From: Rhodobacteraceae bacterium IMCC1909
GTDB lineage: Bacteria; Pseudomonadota; Alphaproteobacteria; Rhodobacterales; Rhodobacteraceae
Direction of reading: 5' to 3'
NCBI GenBank assembly: GCA_030704425.1
Contig: JAPDHM010000002.1
Span: forward strand, 868,001 to 932,000
Length of the DNA: 64,000 bases
The first letter of the stretch is position 1. Each line of letters opens with the position of its first letter. A program made the position numbers and the translations under genes. The notes beneath the pieces were generated by a model. That model worked only from the letters and a program-made list of their open reading frames with translations. It did no database searches and was not told where the DNA came from. Below are positions 40,506 to 49,789 of this stretch, in pieces.

Positions 40506-40685
40506 GATATTTTCCGGTGGAATTTCGGGGGTGAAAGCCGAAACGCCGCTATTAATTACCCATTACAGAGTTTGCCCAGCGGTTTCAATCCCAGAACGGC
40601 GATTCTTTCAAAAGGTTATTGAACAGGGCAGGCCATGGAAGTGGTGCAACTGAGACAACCGACTTGGCAATCACAGATGACACAA

Positions 40686-40712
40686 AAAGGCCCCGGAAAA
40701 TCCGAGGCCTTT
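40686..40712 (-). terminator. Terminator of the peptide ABC transporter operon
   Basis: On the reverse strand AAAGGCC, then CGGA TTTT TCCG-type pairing and GGCCTTT, followed by five T. The stem is about 11 bp with one mismatch, starting 22 bases after the substrate-binding-protein stop codon. Confidence 0.88.
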
Positions 40713-40733
40713 GATCTTTAAAACCCAAAGGTC

Positions 40734-42278
40734 TTACGCAAACCACCAGCGCTCAGTCAAACGGCTCGAGTCCATTTGCCAGATGTTGCCGATATCTGGA
40801 CCGTGGGCCAGTTTTGTGGAGGCCGCATCCACCGTGTTTGCAAACATTGGAATGATCGTTCCACCTTCTTGCGACAGGAGCATTTGCATTTCAGCATATT
40901 GCGCCCGGCGCTTATTGCTATCCAGCTCCGCACGGGCTGTCAGCAACAGCTCTTGGAAACGAGCGTTCTCCCAATGTGTATCGTTCCAAGGCACACCGCT
41001 CTCATAGGCCGTTGAGAACATCCAGTCTTCCGTTGCACGGCCAGACCAGTAGCAAGCGCACCAACCCTTTTTGAGCCAAACGTTGGACCAATAGCCATCT
41101 GCTGGTTCTTGCACCACGTTAATATTAATCCCGGCATTTTTAGCAGAGGCTTGATACAGTTGCGAGGCGTCAACCGCTCCGTTGAAGGCCGCGTCTGAGG
41201 CGGAAAGATCCACATTCAGCTCTGTTAATCCAGCCGCCTTCATGTGGAATTTCGCCTTATCCGAATCAAATTCAATCTGCGGAATATCGGTTGCAAGGTA
41301 TTGGTTCGCCGGGCCGATCGGGTGGTCGTTGCCAACCATGCCGTGACCTTGCAGGATTTTATCGACCATTTCCTGACGGTTCAGGCCATATTTCAAAGCC
41401 TTACGCACATTGATATCGTCGAACGGTGCCTGGTTTGTCAACATTGGGAATGTGTAGTGCATGTTGCCAGTCACTTCAAAAATCTCAACATTTGGATTGG
41501 CACGCAACAATGGCTCGGTCTTAAAGTCAACGCGGTTCACCGCATCCACCTGACCCGTCATCAAGGCGTTCATCCGCGCAGAGGAATCATTGATCGCGAT
41601 ACATTCAATCTCATCAAACCAACCGGCGCGGCCGTCTTTATAATGGCTGTCCACACGGGTGAGCACACAGCGCACGCCTGGATCAAAGCTAACAACTTTG
41701 TAAAGCCCTGTGCCAATACCTTTGGCAATGGCTTCGTCGATCATTCCGGCGGGATACATCAAGATGTGATAGTCAGACAGCAGGAATGGGAAATCAGCGT
41801 TACCCGCAGCCAAAATGAACTGGATCTGATGATCGTTCATCTTTTTCATTGTGGTGATGGCAGCCACGATGGGTTGCGCAGCAGATTTCGCACCTTCCTC
41901 AGTGTGCATATTCAAAGACGCGATAACATCGTCCGCACCAAAGGATTTACCATTGTGGAACGTCACACCTTTGCGCAGGTTAAACGTCCATGTTTTGGCA
42001 TCTGAACTGGCTTCCCAGCTTTCAGCCAATTCGCCCACCAGCTCTCCGGCGGCCGTGACCTCTGTCAGGCAGTCAAACACGGTCCCATGCCCCATATGGA
42101 TCATGAATTGATCCGAATGCGTCCGGCCGTCGAAGCTGTCAGATGTGTTCGCACCATTCAAGCCCATGCGCAGCTTGCCACCGCGTTTTGCGGCAGATTT
42201 CGCTGGCAGACCCGTCGCGGCGATCACACCGGCGGCGGCCCCTGTTTTTAAAAGTCCACGTCTACTGATTTGAGACAT
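40734..42278 (-). CDS. Peptide-type ABC transporter substrate-binding protein
   Basis: A 514-residue family 5 solute-binding protein for peptides, opines or related compounds. A twin-arginine signal SRRGLLKTGAAAGVIAATG indicates export in folded form by Tat. The body has the family block WTFNLRKGVTFHNGKSFGADDVIASL and a carboxy-terminal region with DTHWENARFQELLLTARAEL. It is the last cistron of the operon, unusual since such proteins are often encoded first, and it may be boosted by the terminator hairpin behind it. Substrate unknown. Confidence 0.92.
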   Translation of the reverse strand: MSQISRRGLLKTGAAAGVIAATGLPAKSAAKRGGKLRMGLNGANTSDSFDGRTHSDQFMIHMGHGTVFDCLTEVTAAGELVGELAESWEASSDAKTWTFNLRKGVTFHNGKSFGADDVIASLNMHTEEGAKSAAQPIVAAITTMKKMNDHQIQFILAAGNADFPFLLSDYHILMYPAGMIDEAIAKGIGTGLYKVVSFDPGVRCVLTRVDSHYKDGRAGWFDEIECIAINDSSARMNALMTGQVDAVNRVDFKTEPLLRANPNVEIFEVTGNMHYTFPMLTNQAPFDDINVRKALKYGLNRQEMVDKILQGHGMVGNDHPIGPANQYLATDIPQIEFDSDKAKFHMKAAGLTELNVDLSASDAAFNGAVDASQLYQASAKNAGININVVQEPADGYWSNVWLKKGWCACYWSGRATEDWMFSTAYESGVPWNDTHWENARFQELLLTARAELDSNKRRAQYAEMQMLLSQEGGTIIPMFANTVDAASTKLAHGPDIGNIWQMDSSRLTERWWFA

Positions 42279-42354
42279 TCATTTTCTCCCTGGTTACTTT
42301 CATTTTTGGCGGGTCGCCCCGCGCCCCCTATTTAGCAGGGGGGGTGATTCGATC

Positions 42355-44001
42355 CTACATCTTCCCAACCGCCGCGTCACCGATGTTATCCACTCCACGC
42401 CCATTTAACAGGTTTGTAAGCCAATCTGGATCCATTTCAGGCACCGATGAGAGCAAAAGATCGGTATAGGGATGGTGTGGCGGTTGGAACATCTCAGCTT
42501 TTGGCCCCTGCTCAACCACCCTGCCATCTTTCATGACCACAACCTCATCACTGATCGCACGCACAGTCGCGAGGTCATGGGTGATGAACATATAAGACAG
42601 GCCCAAGTCGTCTTGCAGCTGCGCAAGAAGTTTCAAAATTCCCTCCGCCACAAGTTGATCCAGCGCTGAGGTCACCTCATCACAGATAATAAACTGCGGT
42701 TCGGCGGCCAGAGCACGGGCAATGCCAATGCGCTGCTTTTGCCCGCCAGAGAGTTCACTGGGCAGGCGGTCAATATATTGTTCCGGCTCCAGCTCAATCT
42801 GCGCCAAGAGTTCCTCAACCCGTTTGCGTTTTGCAGAGCCGGTGAGGCCAGAATAAAACTGCACCGGCCGGCCGATAATATCACCAATCGAGCTGCGCGG
42901 ATTGAGCGCTGTATCAGCCATTTGGTAAATCATTTGCACCTGACGCAATTGATCCTTGCTGCGCTTGCGATAATCCAACGGCAAGGCTTCGCCGTTAAAC
43001 TCAATATGCCCCTGACTGGGCGGCAATAGCCCAGTGATGCAACGCGCTGTCGTCGATTTTCCAGATCCAGATTCGCCCACAACCGCCACCGTGCGGCCCG
43101 CGTGGATATCAAAGGCGACATCAAATAAAACAGGGGATTTCCCATAAGCCGCTGAGACGTTTTTCAAAGACACAATCGGCGTTACCCCAGTTGAAACCGC
43201 CGGTTTTGCGGGTCTTTGGAACGACCGCACGGCCCAAAGGGACTTGGTATAATCTTCGCGCGGCGCCAAGAGCATGGCGCGGGTCTCCGCCTCTTCCACC
43301 TCATCACCGCGCAACAATACTTTAATCCGATCCGCCATTTGGGCCACGACTGCAAGGTCATGGGTAATGTAAATGGCGGCCGTATCAAACTGCTCCACAA
43401 TGTCGCGAATGGCGGCCAGAACTTCGATCTGAGTGGTCACATCCAGGGCCGTGGTGGGTTCATCAAAGATGATCAAGTCAGGCCGGCACGACATAGCCAT
43501 CGCGGTCATCGCGCGCTGCAACTGCCCACCAGACACTTGGTGCGGATAGCGAAAGCCAATGTGATCGGGATCTGGCAGGCGTAGACGGTGGTAAAGCCCC
43601 ATACCATCTAACTCGCTTTCAGCCTTGGGCCGCAGCCTATGTTGCGTTGGCGCTTCGGTATGTTGGTCAATCAAACGATGCGCCGGGTTGAAGCTGGCCG
43701 CCGCAGATTGCGCCACATAAGCAATTCTCTTTCCCAGCATGTTGCGCTTCACCGCAGCAGAGGCGGTCACCAAATCCACCCCGTCGAAATCCACAGTTCC
43801 GCCAGAAATACGGCAGCCGTCGCGGGTAAATCCCATGGTAGCCAGACCGACCGTCGATTTTCCAGCGCCCGATTCACCAATCAATCCGAGAACTTCACCC
43901 TTTTTCAGATCAAGATCTATCCCGTTCACAATTGGCTTCCAAACCTCATCGGATTTGCCTTCGATTTTCAACCCGCGTATTTTGAGGAGCTGCTGTGTCA
44001 T
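42355..44001 (-). CDS. Dual-domain ABC transporter ATPase (Dpp/Opp type)
   Basis: A 548-residue protein with two complete nucleotide-binding domains in one chain. The first has GESGAGKST, signature VSGGQLQRAM and LIIFDEPTTALD; the second has GESGSGKST, LSGGQKQRIG and FIICDEVTSALD. It replaces separate DppD and DppF subunits. The gene sits between the permease and binding-protein genes, 4 bases after dppC, in one operon. Confidence 0.94.
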   Translation of the reverse strand: MTQQLLKIRGLKIEGKSDEVWKPIVNGIDLDLKKGEVLGLIGESGAGKSTVGLATMGFTRDGCRISGGTVDFDGVDLVTASAAVKRNMLGKRIAYVAQSAAASFNPAHRLIDQHTEAPTQHRLRPKAESELDGMGLYHRLRLPDPDHIGFRYPHQVSGGQLQRAMTAMAMSCRPDLIIFDEPTTALDVTTQIEVLAAIRDIVEQFDTAAIYITHDLAVVAQMADRIKVLLRGDEVEEAETRAMLLAPREDYTKSLWAVRSFQRPAKPAVSTGVTPIVSLKNVSAAYGKSPVLFDVAFDIHAGRTVAVVGESGSGKSTTARCITGLLPPSQGHIEFNGEALPLDYRKRSKDQLRQVQMIYQMADTALNPRSSIGDIIGRPVQFYSGLTGSAKRKRVEELLAQIELEPEQYIDRLPSELSGGQKQRIGIARALAAEPQFIICDEVTSALDQLVAEGILKLLAQLQDDLGLSYMFITHDLATVRAISDEVVVMKDGRVVEQGPKAEMFQPPHHPYTDLLLSSVPEMDPDWLTNLLNGRGVDNIGDAAVGKM

Positions 44002-44005
44002 GACC

Positions 44006-45205
44006 TTAATCCTTCAAGCCCGAAGATTTATGCAGCATCCAATCCACCACGAAATTCACCGCCACAGTGAGCAAAGCAATTGCTCCAGCCGCCAAGAGGG
44101 GTGCGGTGGCGACATTTGGCGCAAAAGCAGCAAAATTTATGAATTGCGACAGATCTTTGACCATTGTTCCCCAATCCGCGAGGGGCGGTTGAATGCCCAC
44201 ACCCAAGAAGGACAGTGACGCAATCGTGAGAAACACAAAACAAAACCGCAAGCCGAATTCAGCCAAAAGCGGCGCTGTGGCGTTGGGCAGTATCTCTTTA
44301 AAAATGAGATATCCCATACCCTCTCCGCGCAGCTTGGCCGCTTCGATATAGTCCATCACGACAATATTTTGCCCCACCGCGCGCGCCAAGCGATAGACCC
44401 GCGTGCTGTCAATCATCGCAATGATCAAGATCATAAAGATGGTGCGATCAATCCCAAGCTGGTTGGACCAGACGCTCGCGATTGTCATCAAAAGCAGTGC
44501 AAAAATAAGAGCCGGGATGGCCATCAAAACATCAACTGCGCGCGATAGGATTTGATCCAACCATCCCCCAACAATTGCAGCCAGAAATCCAAGCGAGCCG
44601 CCTACGAAAAAAGCCAGGCATGTGGTCGCAAAAGCAATGCCCACGGTATTTTGCGCGCCATAGATCAGACGGCTATAAATATCACGGCCGATTTGATCCG
44701 TACCAAGCGGAAAATTTGGATCGCCCCCCATCATCGGGTTGCCCCCTGGCACAATATTGGCATTGGCAAAAATCTCTTCCTGCCCATAGGGCGCAATCGA
44801 TCCGGCAAAAATAGATACAAGCGCGTAAATCAAAATGACCAAAACACCAAAAGCGGCCGTCAGCGGCATGGCGCGGAACAATTTTCGTGTCCCAGAGGTT
44901 CCAACGGTCCGGCCAAACAGGCGGAACAAATAGGCCGCAATCGCAAAGCCGATAAAGCCCTGCACCGCCCAGCGGAAGAAAATCACCCCAGCGGCAGGCA
45001 CGCCGTTGACCTCAACGGGTCGGAAGTAATAGCTCACAGCTCCAATCAACACCAACAGACCGACAACATAGCCAAAGGCCACCGCAAAGGGCATGTCCCG
45101 GAAGAAGGGTTTATTGCCGGTGATTTTTTGACCGGCAAAACGAAACACCCAGGCGACAACCGCCGCCACAATCAGGAGAAAAATCAGATTCATCAACCAA
45201 CTCAT
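44006..45205 (-). CDS. ABC transporter permease, DppC-like, with extended N-terminus
   Basis: A 399-residue permease. Residues 105-399 are a normal DppC-type subunit: LGTDQIGRDIYSRLIYGAQ, the coupling EAA loop near EAAKLRGEGMGYLIFKEILPNATAPL, and SFLGVGIQPPLADWG. The first 105 residues hold three more predicted membrane helices (about 3-22, 38-61, 74-98) not expected for this family. FRDMPFAVAFG at residues 35-45 and FRAMPLTAAFG at 110-120 look like a duplicated element. The gene overlaps dppB by ATGA. Confidence 0.9.
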   Translation of the reverse strand: MSWLMNLIFLLIVAAVVAWVFRFAGQKITGNKPFFRDMPFAVAFGYVVGLLVLIGAVSYYFRPVEVNGVPAAGVIFFRWAVQGFIGFAIAAYLFRLFGRTVGTSGTRKLFRAMPLTAAFGVLVILIYALVSIFAGSIAPYGQEEIFANANIVPGGNPMMGGDPNFPLGTDQIGRDIYSRLIYGAQNTVGIAFATTCLAFFVGGSLGFLAAIVGGWLDQILSRAVDVLMAIPALIFALLLMTIASVWSNQLGIDRTIFMILIIAMIDSTRVYRLARAVGQNIVVMDYIEAAKLRGEGMGYLIFKEILPNATAPLLAEFGLRFCFVFLTIASLSFLGVGIQPPLADWGTMVKDLSQFINFAAFAPNVATAPLLAAGAIALLTVAVNFVVDWMLHKSSGLKD

Positions 45206-46191
45206 TTCGGGTGCCTCAATCTTGGGTTGGAGAGAATGGATAGAATATCAGCCATCAAATTCAGCAAAATATAGGCGGCAGCAAAGATGAGGCAGCAGGC
45301 TTGCACCACCGGAATATCGCGAATTTTCACGCTGTCGACAAACAGCTGTCCAATACCAGGATATACAAACACCACCTCAACCACCACAACACCGGTGATG
45401 AGATAGGCGAGGTTGAGCGCAATCACATTGATAATCGGGGCCAAAGCATTTGGCAGCGCATGGCGCACAATCACGCGCATGGGGCTGATGCCTTTGAGGC
45501 GTGCCATTTCAATATAGGGACTGGCCAAAAGGTTGATAATCGCCGCACGGGTCATCCGCATCATATGGGCTGTCACCACTAAGGTCAGGGTCAAGGCCGG
45601 GAGCATGGTTCGGTTGAGTTTTTCGCCCAATGCCATGCCCTCATAGACATTCGACAGCGACGGAAAGATCGGGTTGAGCACCGCTAGGACCAAAATCAGA
45701 ATGTAGGCGAGGAAAAATTCCGGACTGGAAATAGACGACAGAGTCGTAATATTCACAGCCCGATCAAAAATAGAATTGCGATAAAGCGCAGCCAGAACAC
45801 CCAATGTGATCGAAATTGGCACCGCGAACATCGCTGTAACGCCAGCCAGAAACATTGTCGCTTTAAACCGCGGGGCGATTTGCTCCACCACACCCACCAA
45901 TTGATCCCCACCCATATTCGACGCAAAATTCATTTGTGCAAAGCTGATCCCCAAATTGCCGGTCACAACATTGCCCAGCCAAGAGAAATATCTCATAAAA
46001 TAATTTTGGTCCAAGCCCAAGTCAGCGCGGATTTGCGCCACGGCCTCATCTGTTGCTCCCTGCCCTAGAATCGCCTGGGCAAAATCACCCGGCAAGGCAT
46101 TCACAGCAACAAAAATAACCATCGAAACGATCAGTAGTGTTATTACACCCAGTGCCAAACGCTGAAGAATGATCTGAAAGATAGACCCCAC
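45202..46191 (-). CDS. ABC transporter permease, DppB-like
   Basis: A 329-residue membrane subunit with about six hydrophobic helices. The opening LQRLALGVITLLIVSMVIFVAVNALPGDFA and the coupling loop RLKGISPMRVIVRHALPNALAPIINVIAL are family signatures. It is the first cistron of the ABC operon and forms the channel with the DppC-like protein. The 83 bases upstream, after pip, may contain the operon promoter; no clear one was recognised. Confidence 0.93.
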   Translation of the reverse strand: MGSIFQIILQRLALGVITLLIVSMVIFVAVNALPGDFAQAILGQGATDEAVAQIRADLGLDQNYFMRYFSWLGNVVTGNLGISFAQMNFASNMGGDQLVGVVEQIAPRFKATMFLAGVTAMFAVPISITLGVLAALYRNSIFDRAVNITTLSSISSPEFFLAYILILVLAVLNPIFPSLSNVYEGMALGEKLNRTMLPALTLTLVVTAHMMRMTRAAIINLLASPYIEMARLKGISPMRVIVRHALPNALAPIINVIALNLAYLITGVVVVEVVFVYPGIGQLFVDSVKIRDIPVVQACCLIFAAAYILLNLMADILSILSNPRLRHPK

Positions 46192-46274
46192 CAGACATCT
46201 CCTAATTCAATTAATTATTTCAGCAAGGTTAACGCCTGAAGGGCATATGTAAAGCCTCTTCTCAGAGCTTCCCG

Positions 46275-47243
46275 CTAAGGACGCAAAGCATCCATAATTT
46301 TCACCAATTGCGCGCTAATGGGCGCATCAGACAATGCGTGTCCAGCCTTGCCCACCATTTGCAATCTTGCTTTTGGCCATGCCTTCGCCAATTGCCAGGC
46401 GGTTTGTGGCGGGCAAATCATGTCATAGCGACCTTGCACAATGTCGCCAGGGATCTCAGCCAGGCGGTCCATATTTTTCAACACCGCCTGATCCGCACTC
46501 AAAAACAACTGGTTTGAAAAATAGTGGTTTTCAAGCCGCGCAAAGGCGCGGGCATATTGCGATGGGGATTCTCCGGAGATTCCCGTTGAGTCAATCGACG
46601 CCAAGGCATTCTCCCAACCCGCCCAAGCACGAGCGTAGCGGGTCTCTTGCATCAAATCACCACTGAACAGACGAGCGCCATAGGCCGCGATCAGATCATC
46701 TTGCTCCTGCTCGGGGATTAAATCAGCAAATCGCGCCCAGGCTTCTGGCCAAAACCGCCCAGCGCCACCTCCATAAAACCAATCTAGCTCAGATTTCTGG
46801 CCCAGAAACACGCCACGCAATATTAAATGCCGCACGGAAGAGACATAGGCTTGCGCATAAATCAAAGCCAAGGTCGCGCCCCAACTGCCGCCGAAGACCA
46901 TCCAGCGCTCAATGCCCAAAGCCTCCCGAATTTTCTCAATATCTGACACCAAGTGCCAAGTGGTGTTATGCGCCACCTCCGCATGAGGCCGCGACCGCCC
47001 GCAGCCGCGCTGATCGAAAAGAATAACCCGGTAAACTGCGGGGTCAAAATATCGGCGCATAGACGGACTGCACCCGCCACCGGGACCGCCATGCAAAACA
47101 ACCACAGGCACACCATCGGGCTTGCCGCATTGCTCCACATATATGTGATGCCCATCGCCCACACTCAAAATTCGTTGATCGAAAGGCTCAATCGACGGAT
47201 AAAGAAGTTGAACTGCGCGTTTTTGACCTGCGACTTTGTCCAT
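46275..47243 (-). CDS. pip: Proline iminopeptidase
   Basis: A 322-residue alpha/beta-hydrolase that removes amino-terminal proline from peptides. Motifs are VVLHGGPGGGCSPSMRRYFDP, the nucleophile elbow VFGGSWGATLAL with its serine, and late acid and base residues in QGRYDMICPP and GKAGHALS. The ATG at 47243 (MDKVAGQKRAVQLLYPSIEPFD) matches the family; earlier in-frame starts run into the divergent ubiG leader. Because it precedes a peptide importer in the same direction, it could act on imported peptides; this link is positional. Confidence 0.95.
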   Translation of the reverse strand: MDKVAGQKRAVQLLYPSIEPFDQRILSVGDGHHIYVEQCGKPDGVPVVVLHGGPGGGCSPSMRRYFDPAVYRVILFDQRGCGRSRPHAEVAHNTTWHLVSDIEKIREALGIERWMVFGGSWGATLALIYAQAYVSSVRHLILRGVFLGQKSELDWFYGGGAGRFWPEAWARFADLIPEQEQDDLIAAYGARLFSGDLMQETRYARAWAGWENALASIDSTGISGESPSQYARAFARLENHYFSNQLFLSADQAVLKNMDRLAEIPGDIVQGRYDMICPPQTAWQLAKAWPKARLQMVGKAGHALSDAPISAQLVKIMDALRP

Positions 47244-47312
47244 AACTGTCCTATATAAAGCAAAGGCTGGGTGCTGCCCTGCCTGATAAGTTAAATCCAT
47301 ATGGAGATGGGA

Positions 47313-48059
47313 ATGCAAGGCAACCAATCGACCGTCGATCCCGCAGAAGTCGCAAAATTTGAAACGATGGCCGCGGAGTGGTGGGATTTAGAAGGCAAAT
47401 TCAAACCCTTGCACATGCTCAATCCCTGCCGCTTGGATTACATCACCCAGCAAATTTCCATGGAGTTTGACCGCGATTTATCCGCAGATCTTCCATTTAA
47501 GGGCTTGCGGATCTTGGACATTGGTTGTGGCGGTGGGTTGCTCTGTGAACCTATGGCCCGTCTTGGCGCAACCGTTGTGGGTGCGGATGCAGCCGCAGGT
47601 AATATCCCTGTGGCAAAATTGCACGCAGAACAATCAGGCCTCGAGATTGATTACCGCCACATCACCGCCGAAGCCTTGGCAGAAGCCAATGAGCAATTTG
47701 ACGTGGTTTTAAACATGGAGGTGGTCGAACATGTGGCCAGCCCACCGGCCTATCTCTTCGCCTGCCAACAGCTTTTGCGCCCGGGCGGCCTGCATATTTG
47801 CTCCACGCTGAACCGAAACCCCAAGAGCTTTCTCTTCGCCATCATTGGAGCAGAATGGGTCATGCGGTGGTTGCCCAAGGGTACCCATGATTGGAATAAA
47901 TTTATCACCCCAGATGAACTCTTCGGACTACTGGAGGAAGCTGGGCTCAAACCCGAAGACCGCAAAGGTTTTGTCTTTAATAAAGTGGCTTGGAGCTGGT
48001 CCATCTCAGCGCAGGATCTCAGCGTCAACTATGTCACCGCAAGCACCAAGCCCACCTAG
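47313..48059 (+). CDS. ubiG: Ubiquinone O-methyltransferase UbiG
   Basis: A 248-residue SAM-dependent enzyme that does both O-methylations in ubiquinone synthesis. The start region [22 protein letters not shown] motif [19 protein letters not shown], and [21 protein letters not shown] are family signatures. The ATG at 47313 has GGAG six bases upstream and is preferred over the ATG at 47301. Divergent from pip; its stop overlaps the convergent marR gene by four bases. Confidence 0.95.
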   Translation: MQGNQSTVDPAEVAKFETMAAEWWDLEGKFKPLHMLNPCRLDYITQQISMEFDRDLSADLPFKGLRILDIGCGGGLLCEPMARLGATVVGADAAAGNIPVAKLHAEQSGLEIDYRHITAEALAEANEQFDVVLNMEVVEHVASPPAYLFACQQLLRPGGLHICSTLNRNPKSFLFAIIGAEWVMRWLPKGTHDWNKFITPDELFGLLEEAGLKPEDRKGFVFNKVAWSWSISAQDLSVNYVTASTKPT

Positions 48060-48499
48060 ACATCACTGGACAAGCTCAAACGCAACTCGCGCAAAATGGG
48101 TAGAATGCTCTTGATATTATCCTCCCCCGAAACACCGGTTGCGGCGGTCAAAATTGGCGCAATCTGAGCAAAGGCGTGATCACGCGCTGCGCGACCAGAG
48201 GGGCTGATCACGACCTGTTTGCGCCGAGCGTCATCCCAATCAGGCCGAATATGAACATAGCCGGCCCACTCCAACTTATTGAGCGTATTGGTCATCGCAC
48301 CGCGGGTCAGGTTAAAGGTTTTGGCCAATTGCGCCGGGGTGCGCTCTCCACCCACATGCGCCAAATGGTTGAGCACCGAAAAATGCGACAGCTCCATACC
48401 TTTTGGCAAGCCCTTTGAAATTCGACTGCGCAACAATTGCTCCAAAGCCAGAATTTCCGAAAACAAGCTGACAGATAGAGTTTCAATCGATTTTGTCAT
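48056..48499 (-). CDS. MarR family transcriptional regulator
   Basis: A 147-residue winged-helix regulator. The DNA-binding segment [30 protein letters not shown] and the wing [21 protein letters not shown] are typical of MarR. It is the last gene of a comF-grxC-nitrilase-marR run on the reverse strand and its start overlaps the nitrilase end by 17 bases. The ligand and targets are unknown; no inverted repeat that looks like its operator was spotted nearby. Confidence 0.92.
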   Translation of the reverse strand: MTKSIETLSVSLFSEILALEQLLRSRISKGLPKGMELSHFSVLNHLAHVGGERTPAQLAKTFNLTRGAMTNTLNKLEWAGYVHIRPDWDDARRKQVVISPSGRAARDHAFAQIAPILTAATGVSGEDNIKSILPILRELRLSLSSDV

Positions 48500-49325
48500 G
48501 ACTTATATACCGTTTCAAAGCAAATGGGCGATCATGCTGCAAGGATGCCACACGCGCACGCGCCCTGTCCACGTTACCTAGGTCTAGTGTCGCGAAATGC
48601 AATCCAATTTCCAACCCTGCGTCCAAAATTACCTCACCCCACGGCCCGACAATCAAACTATGCCCGAATGTTTTGCGTCCAGATCCTGGATGCACACCCG
48701 TTTGCGCCGCAGCAATCACAAAACACCCTGTCTCAATCGCCCGCGCCCGCAGCAATACATGCCAATGCGCCTCCCCCGTTGGCCGGGCAAAGGCAGATGG
48801 CACCGCCAACACCTGGACCCCCGCCTGTGCGAGGACACGATGCAATGCTGCAAACCGCAGATCATAGCAAATGCTTAGCCCCAACTCAGCCCAAGGCGTC
48901 TGCACAACCGCCGCCTCTGTGCCGGGGCGATATCCCTTGGACTCGTGATACCGCTCTGTATCAGACAGGGTAACATCAAACATATGAATTTTATCATAAA
49001 ATGCGACAATTTTCCCCTCTGCATTGATCATAACAGAGCGGTTGGCAAAGCGGCCGTCATCGCCCTCGGTTTTGACCGTCACCGAGCCAAGCGCGACCCA
49101 AAGCCCCAAGCGCCGTGCCCGTTCGCAGATGCCCACAATAAAACTGTTCCCCTCATAAGGCTCCAGCGCCTGCAATTGATGTGCACGGTCCAGCGAGACG
49201 CAATTTGTCACCTCCGGTAGGAACAAAATATCCTGCCCAGCCGATTGATCCATAAGGTTCAAGACGGTTGCAAGATTCTCAGCTGGCTGATCACTGGAAG
49301 TTATTTGCGCAATTGCAACTTTCAC
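48483..49325 (-). CDS. Nitrilase-superfamily amidase (Nit1-like)
   Basis: A 280-residue carbon-nitrogen hydrolase. The catalytic triad is visible as Glu in ILFLPEVTN, Lys in YDKIHMFD and Cys in LSICYDLRFAAL. The subgroup sequence CYDLRF and SAFARPTGEAHWHVLLRARAIE fits deaminated glutathione amidase (Nit1/NagK-like repair enzyme). The neighbouring glutaredoxin gene, with which it shares ATGA overlap, agrees with a glutathione-related repair role, but the substrate is not proved. Confidence 0.88.
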   Translation of the reverse strand: MKVAIAQITSSDQPAENLATVLNLMDQSAGQDILFLPEVTNCVSLDRAHQLQALEPYEGNSFIVGICERARRLGLWVALGSVTVKTEGDDGRFANRSVMINAEGKIVAFYDKIHMFDVTLSDTERYHESKGYRPGTEAAVVQTPWAELGLSICYDLRFAALHRVLAQAGVQVLAVPSAFARPTGEAHWHVLLRARAIETGCFVIAAAQTGVHPGSGRKTFGHSLIVGPWGEVILDAGLEIGLHFATLDLGNVDRARARVASLQHDRPFALKRYISHDKID

Positions 49326-49579
49326 GGCACCAACATCGGGGCCAATTTGCCAGACCGATCCAGAGCATAAAGCTCATCACAGCCGCCAATATGCACGTCA
49401 TCTATAAAAACCTGCGGGACCGTATGCCGACCATTGGCCCGCGTTTGCATTTCAGAGCGGCGCTCCGGGCTGCGCGAAAGGTCCACTTCGACAAAGGTCG
49501 CGCCTTTAGCATCCAAAAGCCGTTTGGCGGCGTGGCAATATCCGCAAAGCGGTGAGGTATATAGTTCGATATTCGCCAT
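49322..49579 (-). CDS. grxC: Glutaredoxin 3
   Basis: An 85-residue thioredoxin-fold reductant using glutathione. The redox motif CGYC is at residues 12-15, and HTVPQVFIDDVHIGGCDEL provides the cis-proline and glutathione-binding glycines. Start MANIELYTSPLCGYC is normal. Its stop overlaps the nitrilase start. The 210-base spacer between grxC and comF contains no further gene or recognised element. Confidence 0.96.
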   Translation of the reverse strand: MANIELYTSPLCGYCHAAKRLLDAKGATFVEVDLSRSPERRSEMQTRANGRHTVPQVFIDDVHIGGCDELYALDRSGKLAPMLVP

Positions 49580-49789
49580 TTACTAAACTCCATTGGCTCC
49601 GTTGCCATTACAGCACTTCAGGTTCACACCGATTCTTCACAAGCCTATCGCGCGCTGGACACCTTGGGGGCTGTGGTGATGCCTATAACTCATCGGTCAT
49701 TGACTGGTCTGTAAATGATCCAGATGCTATATGGCAATTTTTTTCTCTCTTCACCACGCGCACCATGCCGCAGCGTTATGGAGCATAGA

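Noticed and set aside
41244-42005. A 253-codon plus-strand open frame inside the ABC binding-protein gene
   Set aside because: Antisense shadow of a well-conserved family 5 binding protein; no family resemblance, no ribosome-binding site.
49580-49789. Possible tRNA in the comF-grxC spacer because of a GGTTCACACC stretch
   Set aside because: No matching acceptor stem, anticodon arm or D-arm could be drawn around it.
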